A stretch of DNA of 64,000 nt from Triglochin maritima (Eukaryota > Streptophyta > Magnoliopsida > Alismatales > Juncaginaceae): NCBI GenBank assembly GCA_963682175.1, contig OY821772.1, forward strand, positions 49,684,925-49,748,924, given 5' to 3'. Shown here piece after piece: positions 1-13,000 of this stretch (its first letter is position 1; every line of letters starts with the position of its first letter). The position numbers and the translations under genes are program-made. Under the pieces are notes generated by a model, which saw only the letters and a list, made by a program, of their open reading frames with translations, did not search any database and was not told the origin of the DNA.

Positions 1-2307
1 AATTGATCCGTCCGAAGATTGATTTTATGATATTTCCTTTTTTAGCAATAAAAGCAAAGGCTATAGCACACGAATTTCGGTAAAAACCCTAAGTTTTGTA
101 AAAAAATAGCACTATTTCTTTGTTTTTTGAGTTGTCTGATGACACGAATTGATATTATACGACGAAAATGTTAAACCGATGCGTCCGAAGAGAGATTTTT
201 AGATACTTCCCATTTTTGCAAAAAACTCAAACGCTATTATAGCACATGAATTTCGGTAAAAACCCTCAGTTTTTAAAAATGGCATTATTTCTTTGATTTT
301 TGAAGGGTCTGATGACACGAATGGATATTGTACGACAAAAATATTAAATTGACGCGTTATAAGAGTGAGTTTTTGAAATTTCCCTATTTAGCAAAAAACC
401 AAAGGCTATAGCACAGGAATTTCGGTAAAACCCCTCAGTTTTTAAAAATGACATTATTTCTTTGTTATTTGAGGCGTCTGATGACATGAATGGATATTAT
501 ACAAAGAAAATGTTAAACTAATGTGTCCGAAAAGATATTTTTTGAGATTTCCCTATTTAGCAAAAAAACCAAAGGCCACACGAATTTCTTTTAAAATCTT
601 CAGTTTTTAAAAAAGACACTATTTCTTTGTTTTTGGTGGGGTCTGCTGACACGACTTCCTATTATACGACGAAAATATTATACTGATGCGTCCGAAGAGT
701 GGTATTTAGATATTTCCCTTTTTAGCAAAAAAACAAAGGCCACACGAATTTCTGTAAAAACCATCAGTTTTTAATAATGGCACTATTTCTTTGTTTTTTG
801 TGGGTTCTGATGACACGTCTTCCTATAATACGACGAAAATGTTAAACGGATGCGTCCGAAAAATTATTTTTAAATATTTCCATTTTAAGCAAAACAACCA
901 AAGACTAGCACACGAATTTCGGTAAAAACCCTCAGTTTTTAAAAATGACATCATGTCTTTGTTTTTTGTTGGGTCTGATGACACGACTTCCTATTATACG
1001 ACGAAAATGTTAAACGGATGCGTCCGAAGAGAGATTTTTTAGATATTTCCCTATAGTACACGAATTTCGGTAAAAACCCTCAATTTTTAAAAATAACACT
1101 ATTTCTTTGTTTTTTGATGTGTTGGATGACAGGAGTGGATATTATGCGCCGAAAATGTTAAACTGATGCGTCCGAAGATAAATTTTTAGATATTTCCGTT
1201 TTCAGTAAAAAACCAAAGGGACAAATATCGGTAAAAACCCTCAGATTTGTAAAAATCGCACTATTTCTTTGTTTTTGGTGGTGTCTGATGACACGACTTC
1301 CTATTATACAACGAAAATGTTAAACTGATGCGACCGAAGAGAGATTGTTAGATATTTCCCTACTTAGCAAAAAAACCAAAGGCTATAGCACACGAATTTC
1401 GGTAAAAGCCTCAATTTTTAAAAATGACACTATTTCTTTGTTTTTTGATGTGTCAGATGACACGACGGGATATTATACGACGAAAATATTAAACTGATGC
1501 GTCCGAAAAAGAGATTTTTAGATATGTCCCTTTTTAGCAAAAAAAACCGAAAGACTATAGCACACAAATTTCTGTAAAAACACTCAGTTTTTAAAAATGC
1601 CACTATTTCTTTGTTTTTTGTTGGGACTAATGACACGACTTCTTATTATACGACGAAAATGTTAATTTCATGCGTTCGAAGAGAGATTTTTAGATATTTC
1701 TTTTTTTAGCAAAGAAACCAAGGGCTATAGCACACGAATTTCGGTAAAAACCATCAGTTTTTCAAAATGTCACTATTTCTTTGTTTTTTGTGGGGTCTGA
1801 TGACACGTTTTCCTATAATACGACGAAAATGTTAAACTGATGCGTCTGAAAAATGATTTTTAGATATTTCCATTTTTAGCAAAACAGCCAAAGACTATAG
1901 CACTGGAATTTTGGTAAAAACCATCAGTTTTTCAAAATGGCACTATTTCTTTGTTTTTTTGAGGTCTGATGACACGACTTCTTACTATATGACGAAAATG
2001 TTAAACTGATGCGTCCAAAAAGAGATTGTTAGATATTTCCCTTTTTAGCAAAAAAAGAAAAGGTATTGCACACGAATTTCTGTAAAAACCCTTAGTTTTT
2101 AAAAATGTCACTATTTCTTTGTTTTTTTTTGGGTCCTGATGACACGACTTCCTACTATACGACAAAAATGAAAAACTGACGCGTCCGAAAAATTATTTTT
2201 AGATATTAACATTTTTAGCAAAAAAAACCAAAGGTTATAGCACAGGAATTTCGGTAAAACCACTCAGTTTTTAAAATCGACACTATTACTTAATTTTTTG
2301 ATGTGTC
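1..2307. repeat. Satellite A array, diverged left block, part 1
   Basis: Tandem monomers of about 166-173 bp. Recurrent landmarks in order are CTATTTCTTTGTTTTTTG, TGATGACACGA, ATTATACGACGAAAATG, TTAAACTGATGCGTCCGAAG, GATTTTTAGATATTTCC, AGCAAAAAAACCAAAGGC, TATAGCACACGAATTTCGG and TAAAAACCCTCAG. Neighbouring copies differ by many substitutions and small indels, and some are shortened, for example the monomer at 1041-1060 that lacks the A-rich AGCAAAAAAACCAAAGG segment. No gene is supported; the short open frames on both strands recur once per monomer and stop when the length leaves frame. The unit length is close to one nucleosome repeat, as in many plant centromeric satellites, but centromere function is inference. 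Confidence 0.95.
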
Positions 2308-2656
2308 CATGTCTTTCACTTAATTCCTTATTTAACTTGCACGAATGGTTCATTAGGCTAGGTGTGGATTGATCACCTATATAGAGTCGGCCCGTAGCAT
2401 TACCGCGTCCATTGATCAACAAAATTTGTCCAACGAGTCGAGGTCTAGATTGAATAATGCATCTAGTTTGGATTTTGTGGGTATATCCACTGAAAACCCT
2501 CAAGAGACAACACTCCTCCTCCTTGGCAACAAGGAAGTTTAACGGCTTGTTGCACGTGCTAAGTGCAACCGTGATTCCTACGAAAGTGAGTTAGGATTTC
2601 TTGTTTCTCGTTTGTTTTTCTCTTTTTTTGTTTTGCTCGGGACTAGCAAAAACTTA

Positions 2657-2666
2657 GGTGTGGGGG
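2657..2666 (+). other. Polypurine tract of LTR element, copy 1
   Basis: GGTGTGGGGG lies 4 bases (TATA) upstream of the TGATTG start of the LTR. This is the expected site for plus-strand priming in LTR retrotransposons. The tract is imperfect because of two T residues, and its assignment rests mainly on position. Confidence 0.6.
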
Positions 2667-3024
2667 TATATGATTGACATCATTTCATGCTTATATTTGT
2701 ACCTTATATCCATTATCTTACACCTAAGCAATGCTATGTGACAAGTTTTATGTTTAGTTTTCAGGAATAAAGAGGTTTGAAGAGAAGAGTCATGAAAGGA
2801 CCCAAAAGCAGGAAAAAAGACTTAATTGTGAGACCTGGGGACTAAGATGCAAGGGAGAAGGACCAGATCGTAAGACCGAAGGACCTAAGAGCAAAACAGG
2901 AAACTCCACACCATCATGGGGAGTATTTTGACAATTCGATTCGGGTCGGAGCTCCAACAAACCAAGTAGATGCATTAAAGACCAAGAAATACTTCCAGCA
3001 AAGCCCAACACAAAACCCAGACGG

Positions 3025-3071
3025 ATCTGGGCTTTATAGACCGCCAATTGGCGGTCTGGATCAGCCCAGAT
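3025..3071. promoter_or_regulatory. 47-bp hairpin in LTR U3, copy 1
   Basis: A perfect 20-bp palindrome AGACCGCCAATTGGCGGTCT (3038-3057) is flanked by a second matched pair, ATCTGGGCT (3025-3033) and AGCCCAGAT (3063-3071). The whole can fold into a long stem with a 4/5-base internal loop. It sits about 105 bp upstream of the TATA box, where U3 enhancers usually lie. A regulatory role is inference; the symmetry is directly visible. Confidence 0.6.
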
Positions 3072-3176
3072 TCGCTCAGTTTTCTCCTGGACTTGTATTA
3101 ATGTGTGTTTAGGCTATTTTTGGTATTGGTTTAGTCCCACGTCGGGGGATTGTCCCGGATTAGCTTTTTCCATGCT

Positions 3177-3184
3177 TATAAATA
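3177..3184 (+). promoter_or_regulatory. TATA box of the LTR, copy 1
   Basis: TATAAATA in the context CATGCTTATAAATAGAACTC, about 507 bp into the LTR. Transcription would start some 25-35 bp downstream and mark the U3/R border. Context and spacing are typical of plant LTR promoters; activity is untested. Confidence 0.6.
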
Positions 3185-4070
3185 GAACTCTTCACCTTCC
3201 ATTGTAATCACCCATTGCTTGGTGGCATTCTCTCTACTAAGGAGTGAGCCTTGAAGCAAAAACTCAAGGTGGAGAAGAATGCTACCTTCAATGTGAGTCA
3301 TTTGTTAATAAAATAATTCTTCTAGTTTCTTTTAATCTTGTCTTTCATTTTGTGTATGCTTGTTTAGTCTTTCTTTTCCTTTTAAGCTTCTTCAATATTT
3401 CTTGCTTGATTAGTGTAGTTTCATTTCAGTATAATGCTTCATTTTTTAGAGTAGTTAGTTTAAATATGTGTGAGTAGTTCCATCCCCTTTGGGGGTGGAG
3501 TAGATGTATGTACATGTTATGTAGGTGGTATGAATGCTTAATATGAATGTTTTGTGAGAAATATTAGTATGCTTGCTTGAATTATTAAGAACCTTACTTG
3601 ATGGTTTCTGCCATAGATTAGGTACACTCCATGCTTGTGTAAGTGTCTTAATAACAACCTTGCATTGCTCATATTAATCACCTAGGTTATTGTTGTAAAT
3701 GATAGGTCTTGTCATGAGGTACTTCTTATGCATGAACAAACACTAACCACACTTGAGCTTATAGTATGCATTCAACACCACACTTATTTCATGTGCACAC
3801 ACACACTCCACCCCTTAGGGGTTTTCCATTCCTGTGTTTTTATCTTCTTCATTAGTTGTTTAGCTTAGTTGTTTAGTTCTTTCATTTCAGCTTGCTTGTT
3901 TACTAGTTTAGATTAGTGTAGTGTAGTGTAGTGTAATACATATTTCTCTCCTTCTTTTACCTCTCGCCATCGAACAAACCAATCGTCGACACACCTCCCA
4001 GTGGACGACCCGTATTTGCCACCGTTTCAACCCGGTCGTGCACTTGCGGTTAATATAAAACGAACAATCA

Positions 4071-7000
4071 TGTCACATGACAGGAGTGGATATTATGCGC
4101 CGAAAATGTTAAGCTGATGCTTCCAAAGAGAAATTTTTAGATATTTCCGTTTTTAGCAAAAACCCCAAAGGCTATAGCACACGAATATCGGTAAAAACCC
4201 TCAGTTTTGTAAAAATGGCACTATTTCTATGTTTTTTGAGGCGTCTGATGACACGAATGGATATTCTACGACGAAAATGTTAAACTGATGCGTCCGAAAA
4301 GAGATTTTTTGAAATTTCCCTATTTAGCAAAAAAAACAAAGGCTATCAAACGAATTTCGGTAAAAACCTTAGTTTTTAAAAATGGCACTATTTCTTTGTT
4401 TTTTGTGGGGTCTGATGACATGACTTCATATTATATGACGAAAAATTTAACTGATGCGTCCGAAGAGGGATTTTTAGATATTTCCATTTTTAGCAAAAAA
4501 CCCAAAGGCTATAGCACACAAATTTCGGTAAAAATCCTCAGTTTTGTAAAAATGGCACTATTTCTTTGTTTTTTAAGGGGTCTGATGACACGAATGGATA
4601 TTGTACAACGAAAATGTTAAACAGATGCGTCTAAAGAGAGATTTTTTGAAATTTTCCTATTTAACAAAAAACCGACGCCTATAGCACACGAATTTCTGTA
4701 GAAACTCAAAGTTCTTAAGAATGACACTATTTCTTTGTTTTTTGATGGGTCAGATGACACAACTGGATATTATACGACGAAAATGTTAAACTGATGCGTC
4801 CGAAGAGTGATTTTTAGATATTTCCCTTTTTAGAAAAAAACCAAAGGCTATTGCACACGAATTTCGGTAAAAATACTCAGTTTTTATAAATGACATTATT
4901 TCTTTGTTTTTTGTGGGGTCTGATGACACGACTTCCTACTATACGACAAAAATGTTAAACTGATGCGTCCGAAGAGAAATTTTTAGATATTTCCGTTTTT
5001 AGCAAAAGAAGCAAAGGCTATATAGCACACGAATATCGGTAAAAACCCTCAGTTTTGTAAAAATGGCACTATTTCTTTGTTTTTTGAGGCGTCTGATGAC
5101 ACAAATGAATATTTTACGACAAAAATGTTAAACTGATTTGTCCGACGGGAGATGTTTTTGAAAATTTCCGTATTTAGCAAAAGAAGCAAAGGCTATATAG
5201 CACACGAATTTCGGTAAAAACCATCAGTTTTTAAAAATGGCACTGTTTCTTTGTTTTTTGTGGGGTCTGATGACACGACTTCCTATTATACGATGAACAT
5301 GCTAAACTGGTGCGTCCGAAAAGAGATTTTTAGATATTTCTAGTTTTAGCAACAAAACCAAAGGCTAGCACACAAATTTTGGTAAAAACACTTTTTAAAA
5401 ATGGCACTATTTCTTTGTTTTTTGTGGGGTCTGATGACACGACTTCATATTATACCATGAAAATGTTAAACTGATCCGTCCGAAGAGAGATTTTTAGATA
5501 TTTCTCTTTTTAGCAAAAAAGGAAAGGCTATATAGCACACGTATTTCGGTAAAAATTCTCAATTTTTAAAAATGACACTATTTCTTTGTTTTTTGATGTG
5601 TCAGATGAAAAGACTGGATATTATACGACAAAATGTTAAATTGATGCGTCCGGAGAGAAATTTTTAGATTTTTCCCTTTTTAGCAAAAGAAGCAAAGGCT
5701 ATATAGCACATGAATATCGGTAAAAACCCTAAGTTTTGTAAAAATGGCACTATTTCTTTGTTTTTTGAGGCGTCTGATGACACGAATGAATATTGTACGA
5801 CGAAAATGTTAAACTGATTCGTCCGACAGGAGATTTTTTTAAAAATTTCCCTATTTAGCAAAAAAGCAAACGATATAGCACACGAATTTCGGTAAAAACC
5901 CTCAGTTTTAAAAAGTGGGACTATTTCTGTTTTTTTGTGGGGTTTGATGACACGACTTCATATTATACGACGAAAATGTTAAACTGGTGCGTCCGAAGAG
6001 TGATTTTTAGATATTTCCCTATTTAACAAAAAAACCAAAGGCTATAGCACACAAATTTCGGTAAAAATCATCAGTTTTAAAAAATGACACAATTTTTTTT
6101 GTGGGGTATGATGACACGACTTCCTATTATACGAAGAAAATGTTAAATTGATCCATACGAAGAGAGATTTTTTGATATTTCCCTTTTTAGCAAAAAAACA
6201 AAGGCTATAGCACACGAATTTTGGTAAAAACCCTCAATTTTGTAAAAATAGCACTAGTTCTTTGTTTTTTGAGGGTTCTGGTGACACGAATTGATATTAT
6301 ACGACGAAAATGTTAAACCGATGCGTCCAAAGAGAGATTTTTAGATACTTCCCTTTTTAGCAAAAAACCCATGTGCTATTATAGCACACGAATTTCGGTA
6401 AAAAACCTCAGTTTTTAAAAATGGCACTATTTTTTTTATTTTTTGAGGAGTCTGATGACACGACTGGATATTATACGACGAAAATGTTAAACTGATGCGT
6501 CCGAAGAGAGATTTTTAGATATTTCCCTATTTAACAAAAAAACCAAAGGCTATAGCACACAAATTTCGGTAAAAATCATCAGTTTTAAAAAATGACACAA
6601 TTTTTTTTGTGGGGTATGATGACACGAGTTCCTATTATACGAAGAAAATGTTAAATTGATCCGTACGAAGAGAGATTTTTTGATATTACCCTTTTTTAGC
6701 AAAAAAAGCAAAGGCTATAGCACACGAATTTTGGTAAAAACCCTCAGTTTTGTAAAAATAGCACTAGTTCTTTGTTTTTTGAGGGGTCTGGTAACACGAA
6801 TTGATATTATACGACAAAAATGTTAAACCGATGCGTCCAAAGAGAGATTTTTGGATACTTCCCTTTTTAGCAAAAAACCTATGTGCTATTATAGCACACG
6901 AATTTCGGTAAAAACCCTCAGTTTTTAAAAATGGCACTATTTCTTTGTTTTTTGAGGGGTCTGATGACACGAATGGATATTATACGACGAAAATGTTAAA

Positions 7001-10000
7001 CTGATGCGTCCGAAAAGAGATTTTTTGAAATTTCCCTATTTAGAAAAAAACCAAAGGCTATCACACGAAATTCGGTAAAACCTCAGTTTTTAAAAATGAC
7101 ATTATTTCTTTGTTTTCTGTGGGGTCTGATTACAAGACTTCATATTATACGAGGAAATTTTTAACTGATGTGTCCGAAGAGGGATTTTTAGATATTTCCA
7201 TTTTTAGCAAAAAACACAAAGGGTATAGCACACGAATTTCGGTAAAAACCCTCAATTTTTTTTCTAAAAATGACACTTTTTCTTTGTTTTTTGATGTGTC
7301 ATATGACACGAATGGATATTATACGACAAAACTGTTAAACCGATAAGTCCGAAGGGCGATTTATAGATATTTCCTTTTTTAGTAAAAAACCAAAGGCAAT
7401 AGCACACGAATTTCAGTAAAAACCATCAGTTTTTAAAAATGGCACTATTTCTTTGTTTTTTGTGGGGTCTGATAACACGACTTCCTATTATACGACAAAC
7501 ATGTTAAACTGATGCGTCCGAAAAGAGATTTTTAGATATTTCCATTTTCAGTAAAAAAACGAATTTCTGTAAAAACCTTCAGTTTTTAAAAATGACACTA
7601 TTTCTTTGTTTTTGGAGGTGTCTGATGACACGACTTCCTATTATACGACGAAAATGTTAAACTGATGCGTCTGAAAAGTGATTTTTAGATATTTCCCTTT
7701 TTAGCAAAAAAAACCAAAAGCACAAGAATTTCGTTAAAAACTATCAATTTTTAATAATGGCACTATTTCTTCGTTTTTTGTGGGGTCTGATGACACGACT
7801 TGCTATTATACGACGAAAATGTTGAACTGATGCGTCCGAAGATAGATTTTTAGATATTTCCCTTTTTAGCAAGAAAACCATAGGCTATAGCGCACGAAAT
7901 TTTGGTAAACTGATGCGTACGAAAATAGATTTTTTGAAATTTCCCTATTTAGCAAAAAAACCAAAGGCTATAGGCACACGAATTTCGGTAAAAACCCTCA
8001 GTTTTTTCTAAAAATGACACTTTTTCTTTGTTTTTTGTGGGGTCTGATGACACGACTTCATATTATACGACGAAAATGTTAAACTGATCCGTCCGAGCAT
8101 AGATTTTTAGATATTTCCCTTTTTAGCAACAGAAGGAAAGGGTATATAGCACACGAATTTCGGTAAAAAACTCTCCGTTTTTAAAAATGACACTATTTCT
8201 TTGTTTTTTGTGGGTCTTATGACACGACTTCCTATTATACGACAAAAATGTTAAAATGATGCGTCTGAAAAGAGATTTTTAGATATTTCCATTTTTAGCA
8301 AAAAAAACGAATTTCTTTAAAAACCTTCAGTTTTTAAAAAAGAAACTATTTCTCTGTTTTTTGTGGGGTCTGATGACACGACTTCCTATTATACGACGAA
8401 AATGTTATACTGATGCGTCCGAAGAGTGATATTTAGATTTTCCCCTTTTTAGCAAAAAAACCAAAAGCCACACGAATTTCTGTAAAAACCATCAGTTTTT
8501 AATAATGGCACTATTTCTTTGTTTTTTGTGGGGTCTGATGACACGACTTGCTATTATACGACGAAAATGTTAAACTGATGCGTCCGAAGATAGATATTTA
8601 GATATTTCCCTTTTTTGCAAAAAAAACCAAAGGCTCACACGAATTTTGGTAAAAACCCTCAGTTTTTTAAAATGACACTATTTCTTTGTTTTTTGCGGGG
8701 TCACATGACACGACTGGAAATTATACGACGAAAATGTTAAACTGATGCGTCCGGAGAAAGATTTTTTAGATATTTCCCTATAGTACACGAATTTCGGTAA
8801 AACCCCTCAGTTTTTAAAAATAACACTATTTCTTTGTTTTTTGATGTGTCAGATGACAAGAGTGGATATTATGCGCTGAAAATGTTAAACTGATGCGTCC
8901 CGAGAGAAATTTTTAGATATTTCCGTTTTTAGCAAAAAAACGAAAGTTACAGCACACGAATATCGGTAAAAACACTCTGCTTTGTAAAAATGGCACTATT
9001 TCTTTGTTTTTTGAGGCGTCTGACGACACAAATGGAAATTATACGACGAAAATGTTAAACTGATTGTCCGAAAAGAGATTTTTTGAAATTTCCCTATTTA
9101 GCGAAAAACCAAAGGCTATCACACGAATTTCGGTAAAAACCTCAGTTTTTAAAAATGGCACTATTTCTTTGTTTTTTGTGGGGTCTGATGACGGGACTTC
9201 ATATTATACGACGAAAATTTTAACTGATGCGTCGGACGAGGGATTTTTAGATATTTCTATTTTTAGCAAAAAGCCCAATGGCTATAGCACACGAATTTCG
9301 GTAAAAACCCTCAGTTTTGTAAAAATGACACTATTTCTTTGTTTTTTGAGGGGTCTGATGACACGATTGGATATTTTACGACGAAAATGTTAAACTGATG
9401 CGTCCGAAGAGAGATTTTTTTGAAATTTCCCTATTTAACAAAAAACTGACGGCTATAGCACACGAATTTCTGTAAAAACCCTATTTTTTAAGAATGACAC
9501 TATTTCTTTGTTTTTTGATGAGTCAGATGACACAACTGGATGTTATACGACGAAAATGTTAAACTGGTGCGTCCGAGGAGTTATTTTTAGATATTTCCCT
9601 ATTTAGCAAAAAAACCAAAGGCTATAGCACACGAATTTTGGTAAAAACAATTAGTTTTTAAAATGGCACTTTTTCTTTTTTATTTGATGTGTCAGATGAC
9701 ACCACTGGAAATTATACGACGAAAATGTTAAACTGATGCTTTCGAGGAGAGATTTTAGATATTTCCCTTTTTAGCAAAAAAACCAAAGGCTATAGCACAC
9801 GAATTTTGGTAAAAACCATCAGTTTTTAAAAGTGACACTTTTTCTTTATTTTCTGATGTGTCAGATGACACGACTGGATATGATACGACGAAAATATTAA
9901 ACTGATGTGTCCGAAGATAGATTTTTAGATATGTCCCTTTTTAGCACAAAAACCCAAAGGCTATAGCACACGAATTTCTGTAAAAACCCTCAGTTTTTCA

Positions 10001-13000
10001 AAATGACATTATTTCCTTGTTTTTTGATGGGTCTGATGACACGATTTCATGTTATACGAAAAAATATTAAACTGGTGCGTCCGAAGAGTGATGTTTAGAT
10101 ATTTAACTATTTAGCAAAAAAACCGAAGGCTATATATAGCACACAAATTTCGGTAAAAGCCTTATTTTTTAAGAATAACACTATTTCTCTGTTTTTTGAT
10201 GGGTCTGATGACACGATTTCATATTATACGACGAAAATATTAAACTGGTACGTCCGAAGGGTGATTTTTAGATATTTCCTTTTCTAGCAAAAAAACCAAA
10301 GGCTATAGCTCACAAATTTCGGTAAAAACCTTACTTTTTAAGAATGACACTATTTCTTTGTTTTTTGATGGGCCAGATGAAACAACTGGATATTATACGA
10401 CAAAAATGTTAAACTGATACGTCCGAATTGATAGCAAAAAAACCAAAGGCAGCACATGAATTTCGGTAAAACCCCTCAGTCTTTAAAAATGACACTATTT
10501 CTTTGTTTTTTGATGTGTCAGATGACACGACTGGATATTATACGACGAAAATGTTAAACTGATGCGTCCGAAGGGAGATTTTTAGATATTTACTTATTTA
10601 ACAAAAAAACGAAAGGCTATAGCGAACGAATTTCAGTAAAAACCATCAGTTTTTAAAAATGACAATTTTTTTGTGGGGTCTGATGACACGACTTCCTATT
10701 ATACGAAGAAAATGTTAAATTGATCCGTCCGAAGATTGATTTTATGATATTTCCTTTTTTAGCAATAAAAGCAAAGGCTATAGCACACGAATTTCGGTAA
10801 AAACCCTAAGTTTTGTAAAAAAATAGCACTATTTCTTTGTTTTTTGAGTTGTCTGATGACACGAATTGATATTATACGACGAAAATGTTAAACCGATGCG
10901 TCCGAAGAGAGATTTTTAGATACTTCCCATTTTTGCAAAAAACTCAAACGCTATTATAGCACATGAATTTCGGTAAAAACCCTCAGTTTTTAAAAATGGC
11001 ATTATTTCTTTGATTTTTGAAGGGTCTGATGACACGAATGGATATTGTACGACAAAAATATTAAATTGACGCGTTATAAGAGTGAGTTTTTGAAATTTCC
11101 CTATTTAGCAAAAAACCAAAGGCTATAGCACAGGAATTTCGGTAAAACCCCTCAGTTTTTAAAAATGACATTATTTCTTTGTTATTTGAGGCGTCTGATG
11201 ACATGAATGGATATTATACAAAGAAAATGTTAAACTAATGTGTCCGAAAAGATATTTTTTGAGATTTCCCTATTTAGCAAAAAAACCAAAGGCCACACGA
11301 ATTTCTTTTAAAATCTTCAGTTTTTAAAAAAGACACTATTTCTTTGTTTTTGGTGGGGTCTGCTGACACGACTTCCTATTATACGACGAAAATATTATAC
11401 TGATGCGTCCGAAGAGTGGTATTTAGATATTTCCCTTTTTAGCAAAAAAACAAAGGCCACACGAATTTCTGTAAAAACCATCAGTTTTTAATAATGGCAC
11501 TATTTCTTTGTTTTTTGTGGGTTCTGATGACACGTCTTCCTATAATACGACGAAAATGTTAAACGGATGCGTCCGAAAAATTATTTTTAAATATTTCCAT
11601 TTTAAGCAAAACAGCCAAAGACTAGCACACGAATTTCGGTAAAAACCCTCAGTTTTTAAAAATGACATCATGTCTTTGTTTTTTGTTGGGTCTGATGACA
11701 CGACTTCCTATTATACGACGAAAATGTTAAACGGATGCGTCCGAAGAGAGATTTTTTAGATATTTCCCTATAGTACACGAATTTCGGTAAAAACCCTCAA
11801 TTTTTAAAAATAACACTATTTCTTTGTTTTTTGATGTGTTGGATGACAGGAGTGGATATTATGCGCCGAAAATGTTAAACTGATGCGTCCGAAGATAAAT
11901 TTTTAGATATTTCCGTTTTCAGTAAAAAACCAAAGGGACAAATATCGGTAAAAACCCTCAGATTTGTAAAAATCGCACTATTTCTTTGTTTTTGGTGGTG
12001 TCTGATGACACGACTTCCTATTATACAACGAAAATGTTAAACTGATGCGACCGAAGAGAGATTGTTAGATATTTCCCTACTTAGCAAAAAAACCAAAGGC
12101 TATAGCACACGAATTTCGGTAAAAGCCTCAATTTTTAAAAATGACACTATTTCTTTGTTTTTTGATGTGTCAGATGACACGACGGGATATTATACGACGA
12201 AAATATTAAACTGATGCGTCCGAAAAAGAGATTTTTAGATATGTCCCTTTTTAGCAAAAAAAACCGAAAGACTATAGCACACAAATTTCTGTAAAAACAC
12301 TCAGTTTTTAAAAATGCCACTATTTCTTTGTTTTTTGTTGGGACAAATGACACGACTTCTTATTATACGACGAAAATGTTAATTTCATGCGTTCGAAGAG
12401 AGATTTTTAGATATTTCTTTTTTTAGCAAAGAAACCAAGGGCTATAGCACACGAATTTCGGTAAAAACCATCAGTTTTTCAAAATGTCACTATTTCTTTG
12501 TTTTTTGTGGGGTCTGATGACACGTTTTCCTATAATACGACGAAAATGTTAAACTGATGCGTCTGAAAAATGATTTTTAGATATTTCCATTTTTAGCAAA
12601 ACAGCCAAAGACTATAGCACTGGAATTTTGGTAAAAACCATCAGTTTTTCAAAATGGCACTATTTCTTTGTTTTTTTGAGGTCTGATGACACGACTTCTT
12701 ACTATATGACGAAAATGTTAAACTGATGCGTCCAAAAAGAGATTGTTAGATATTTCCCTTTTTAGCAAAAAAAGAAAAGGTATTGCACACGAATTTCTGT
12801 AAAAACCCTTAGTTTTTAAAAATGTCACTATTTCTTTGTTTTTTTTTGGGTCCTGATGACACGACTTCCTACTATACGACAAAAATGAAAAACTGACGCG
12901 TCCGAAAAATTATTTTTAGATATTAACATTTTTAGCAAAAAAAACCAAAGGTTATAGCACAGGAATTTCGGTAAAACCACTCAGTTTTTAAAATCGACAC

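Larger units (their letters stand above)
2308..4070 (+). mobile_element. 5'-truncated LTR retrotransposon, copy 1 (internal 3' end plus one complete LTR)
   Basis: A non-satellite insert breaks a satellite A monomer. From 2308 to 2670 it looks like the 3' internal part of an LTR retrotransposon: a plus-strand frame ends near 2539 in GNKEV-stop, followed by a purine-rich tract at 2657-2666 with only 4 bases (TATA) before the LTR. That arrangement resembles the 3' end of plant Ty3/gypsy-type elements. The LTR (2671-4070) is exactly 1400 bp and starts TGATTG and ends CAATCA. The 5' LTR and nearly all of gag-pol are absent, so superfamily assignment is inference. Satellite resumes with TGTCACATGACAGG at 4071; the left flank ends GATGTGTC, so TGTC is shared by both edges. 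A near-identical copy lies at 13025-14787. Confidence 0.8.
2671..4070 (+). repeat. Long terminal repeat (1400 bp), copy 1
   Basis: The borders are TGATTG and CAATCA, a perfect 6-bp terminal inverted repeat of the TG..CA type. Inside are a 47-bp hairpin (3025-3071), a G-box-like region TAGTCCCACGTCGGGGG at about 3131, a TATA box at 3177-3184, four GTGTA units at 3916-3935, and two similar segments in opposite orientation around 3481-3502 and 3806-3828 (CCCCTTTGGGGGTGGAGT versus the complement of ACTCCACCCCTTAGGGG). A 77-codon frame inside the LTR is hydrophobic, low in complexity and not credible as a gene. Confidence 0.75.
1..6015 (+). repeat. Segmental duplication, left copy
   Basis: Positions 1-6015 match 10718-16732 at a constant offset of 10717 bp, including the truncated LTR element and all satellite indels. 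By eye I found only two substitutions (897 A versus 11614 G; 1628 T versus 12345 A). Similarity stops abruptly after 6015/16732. The left edge is beyond the window, so the true length is unknown. The LTR insertion predates the duplication. Confidence 0.9.

Noticed and set aside
2264..2503. Minus-strand frame of 79 codons across the edge of the LTR element
   Set aside because: It crosses from satellite into the retrotransposon remnant and is antisense to the element; the plus strand carries the more plausible coding remnant ending in GNKEV.
2790..3047. Minus-strand frame of 85 codons in the LTR
   Set aside because: It lies in the U3 region, ends at the palindrome, has no recognisable domain, and its duplicate at 13507-13764 only reflects the segmental duplication.
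4288..9393. Plus-strand frames of about 110 codons that look like two-repeat proteins (4288-4620, 15005-15337, 9064-9393)
   Set aside because: These span two adjacent satellite monomers whose combined length happens to stay in frame. The internal repeat reflects the DNA repeat.
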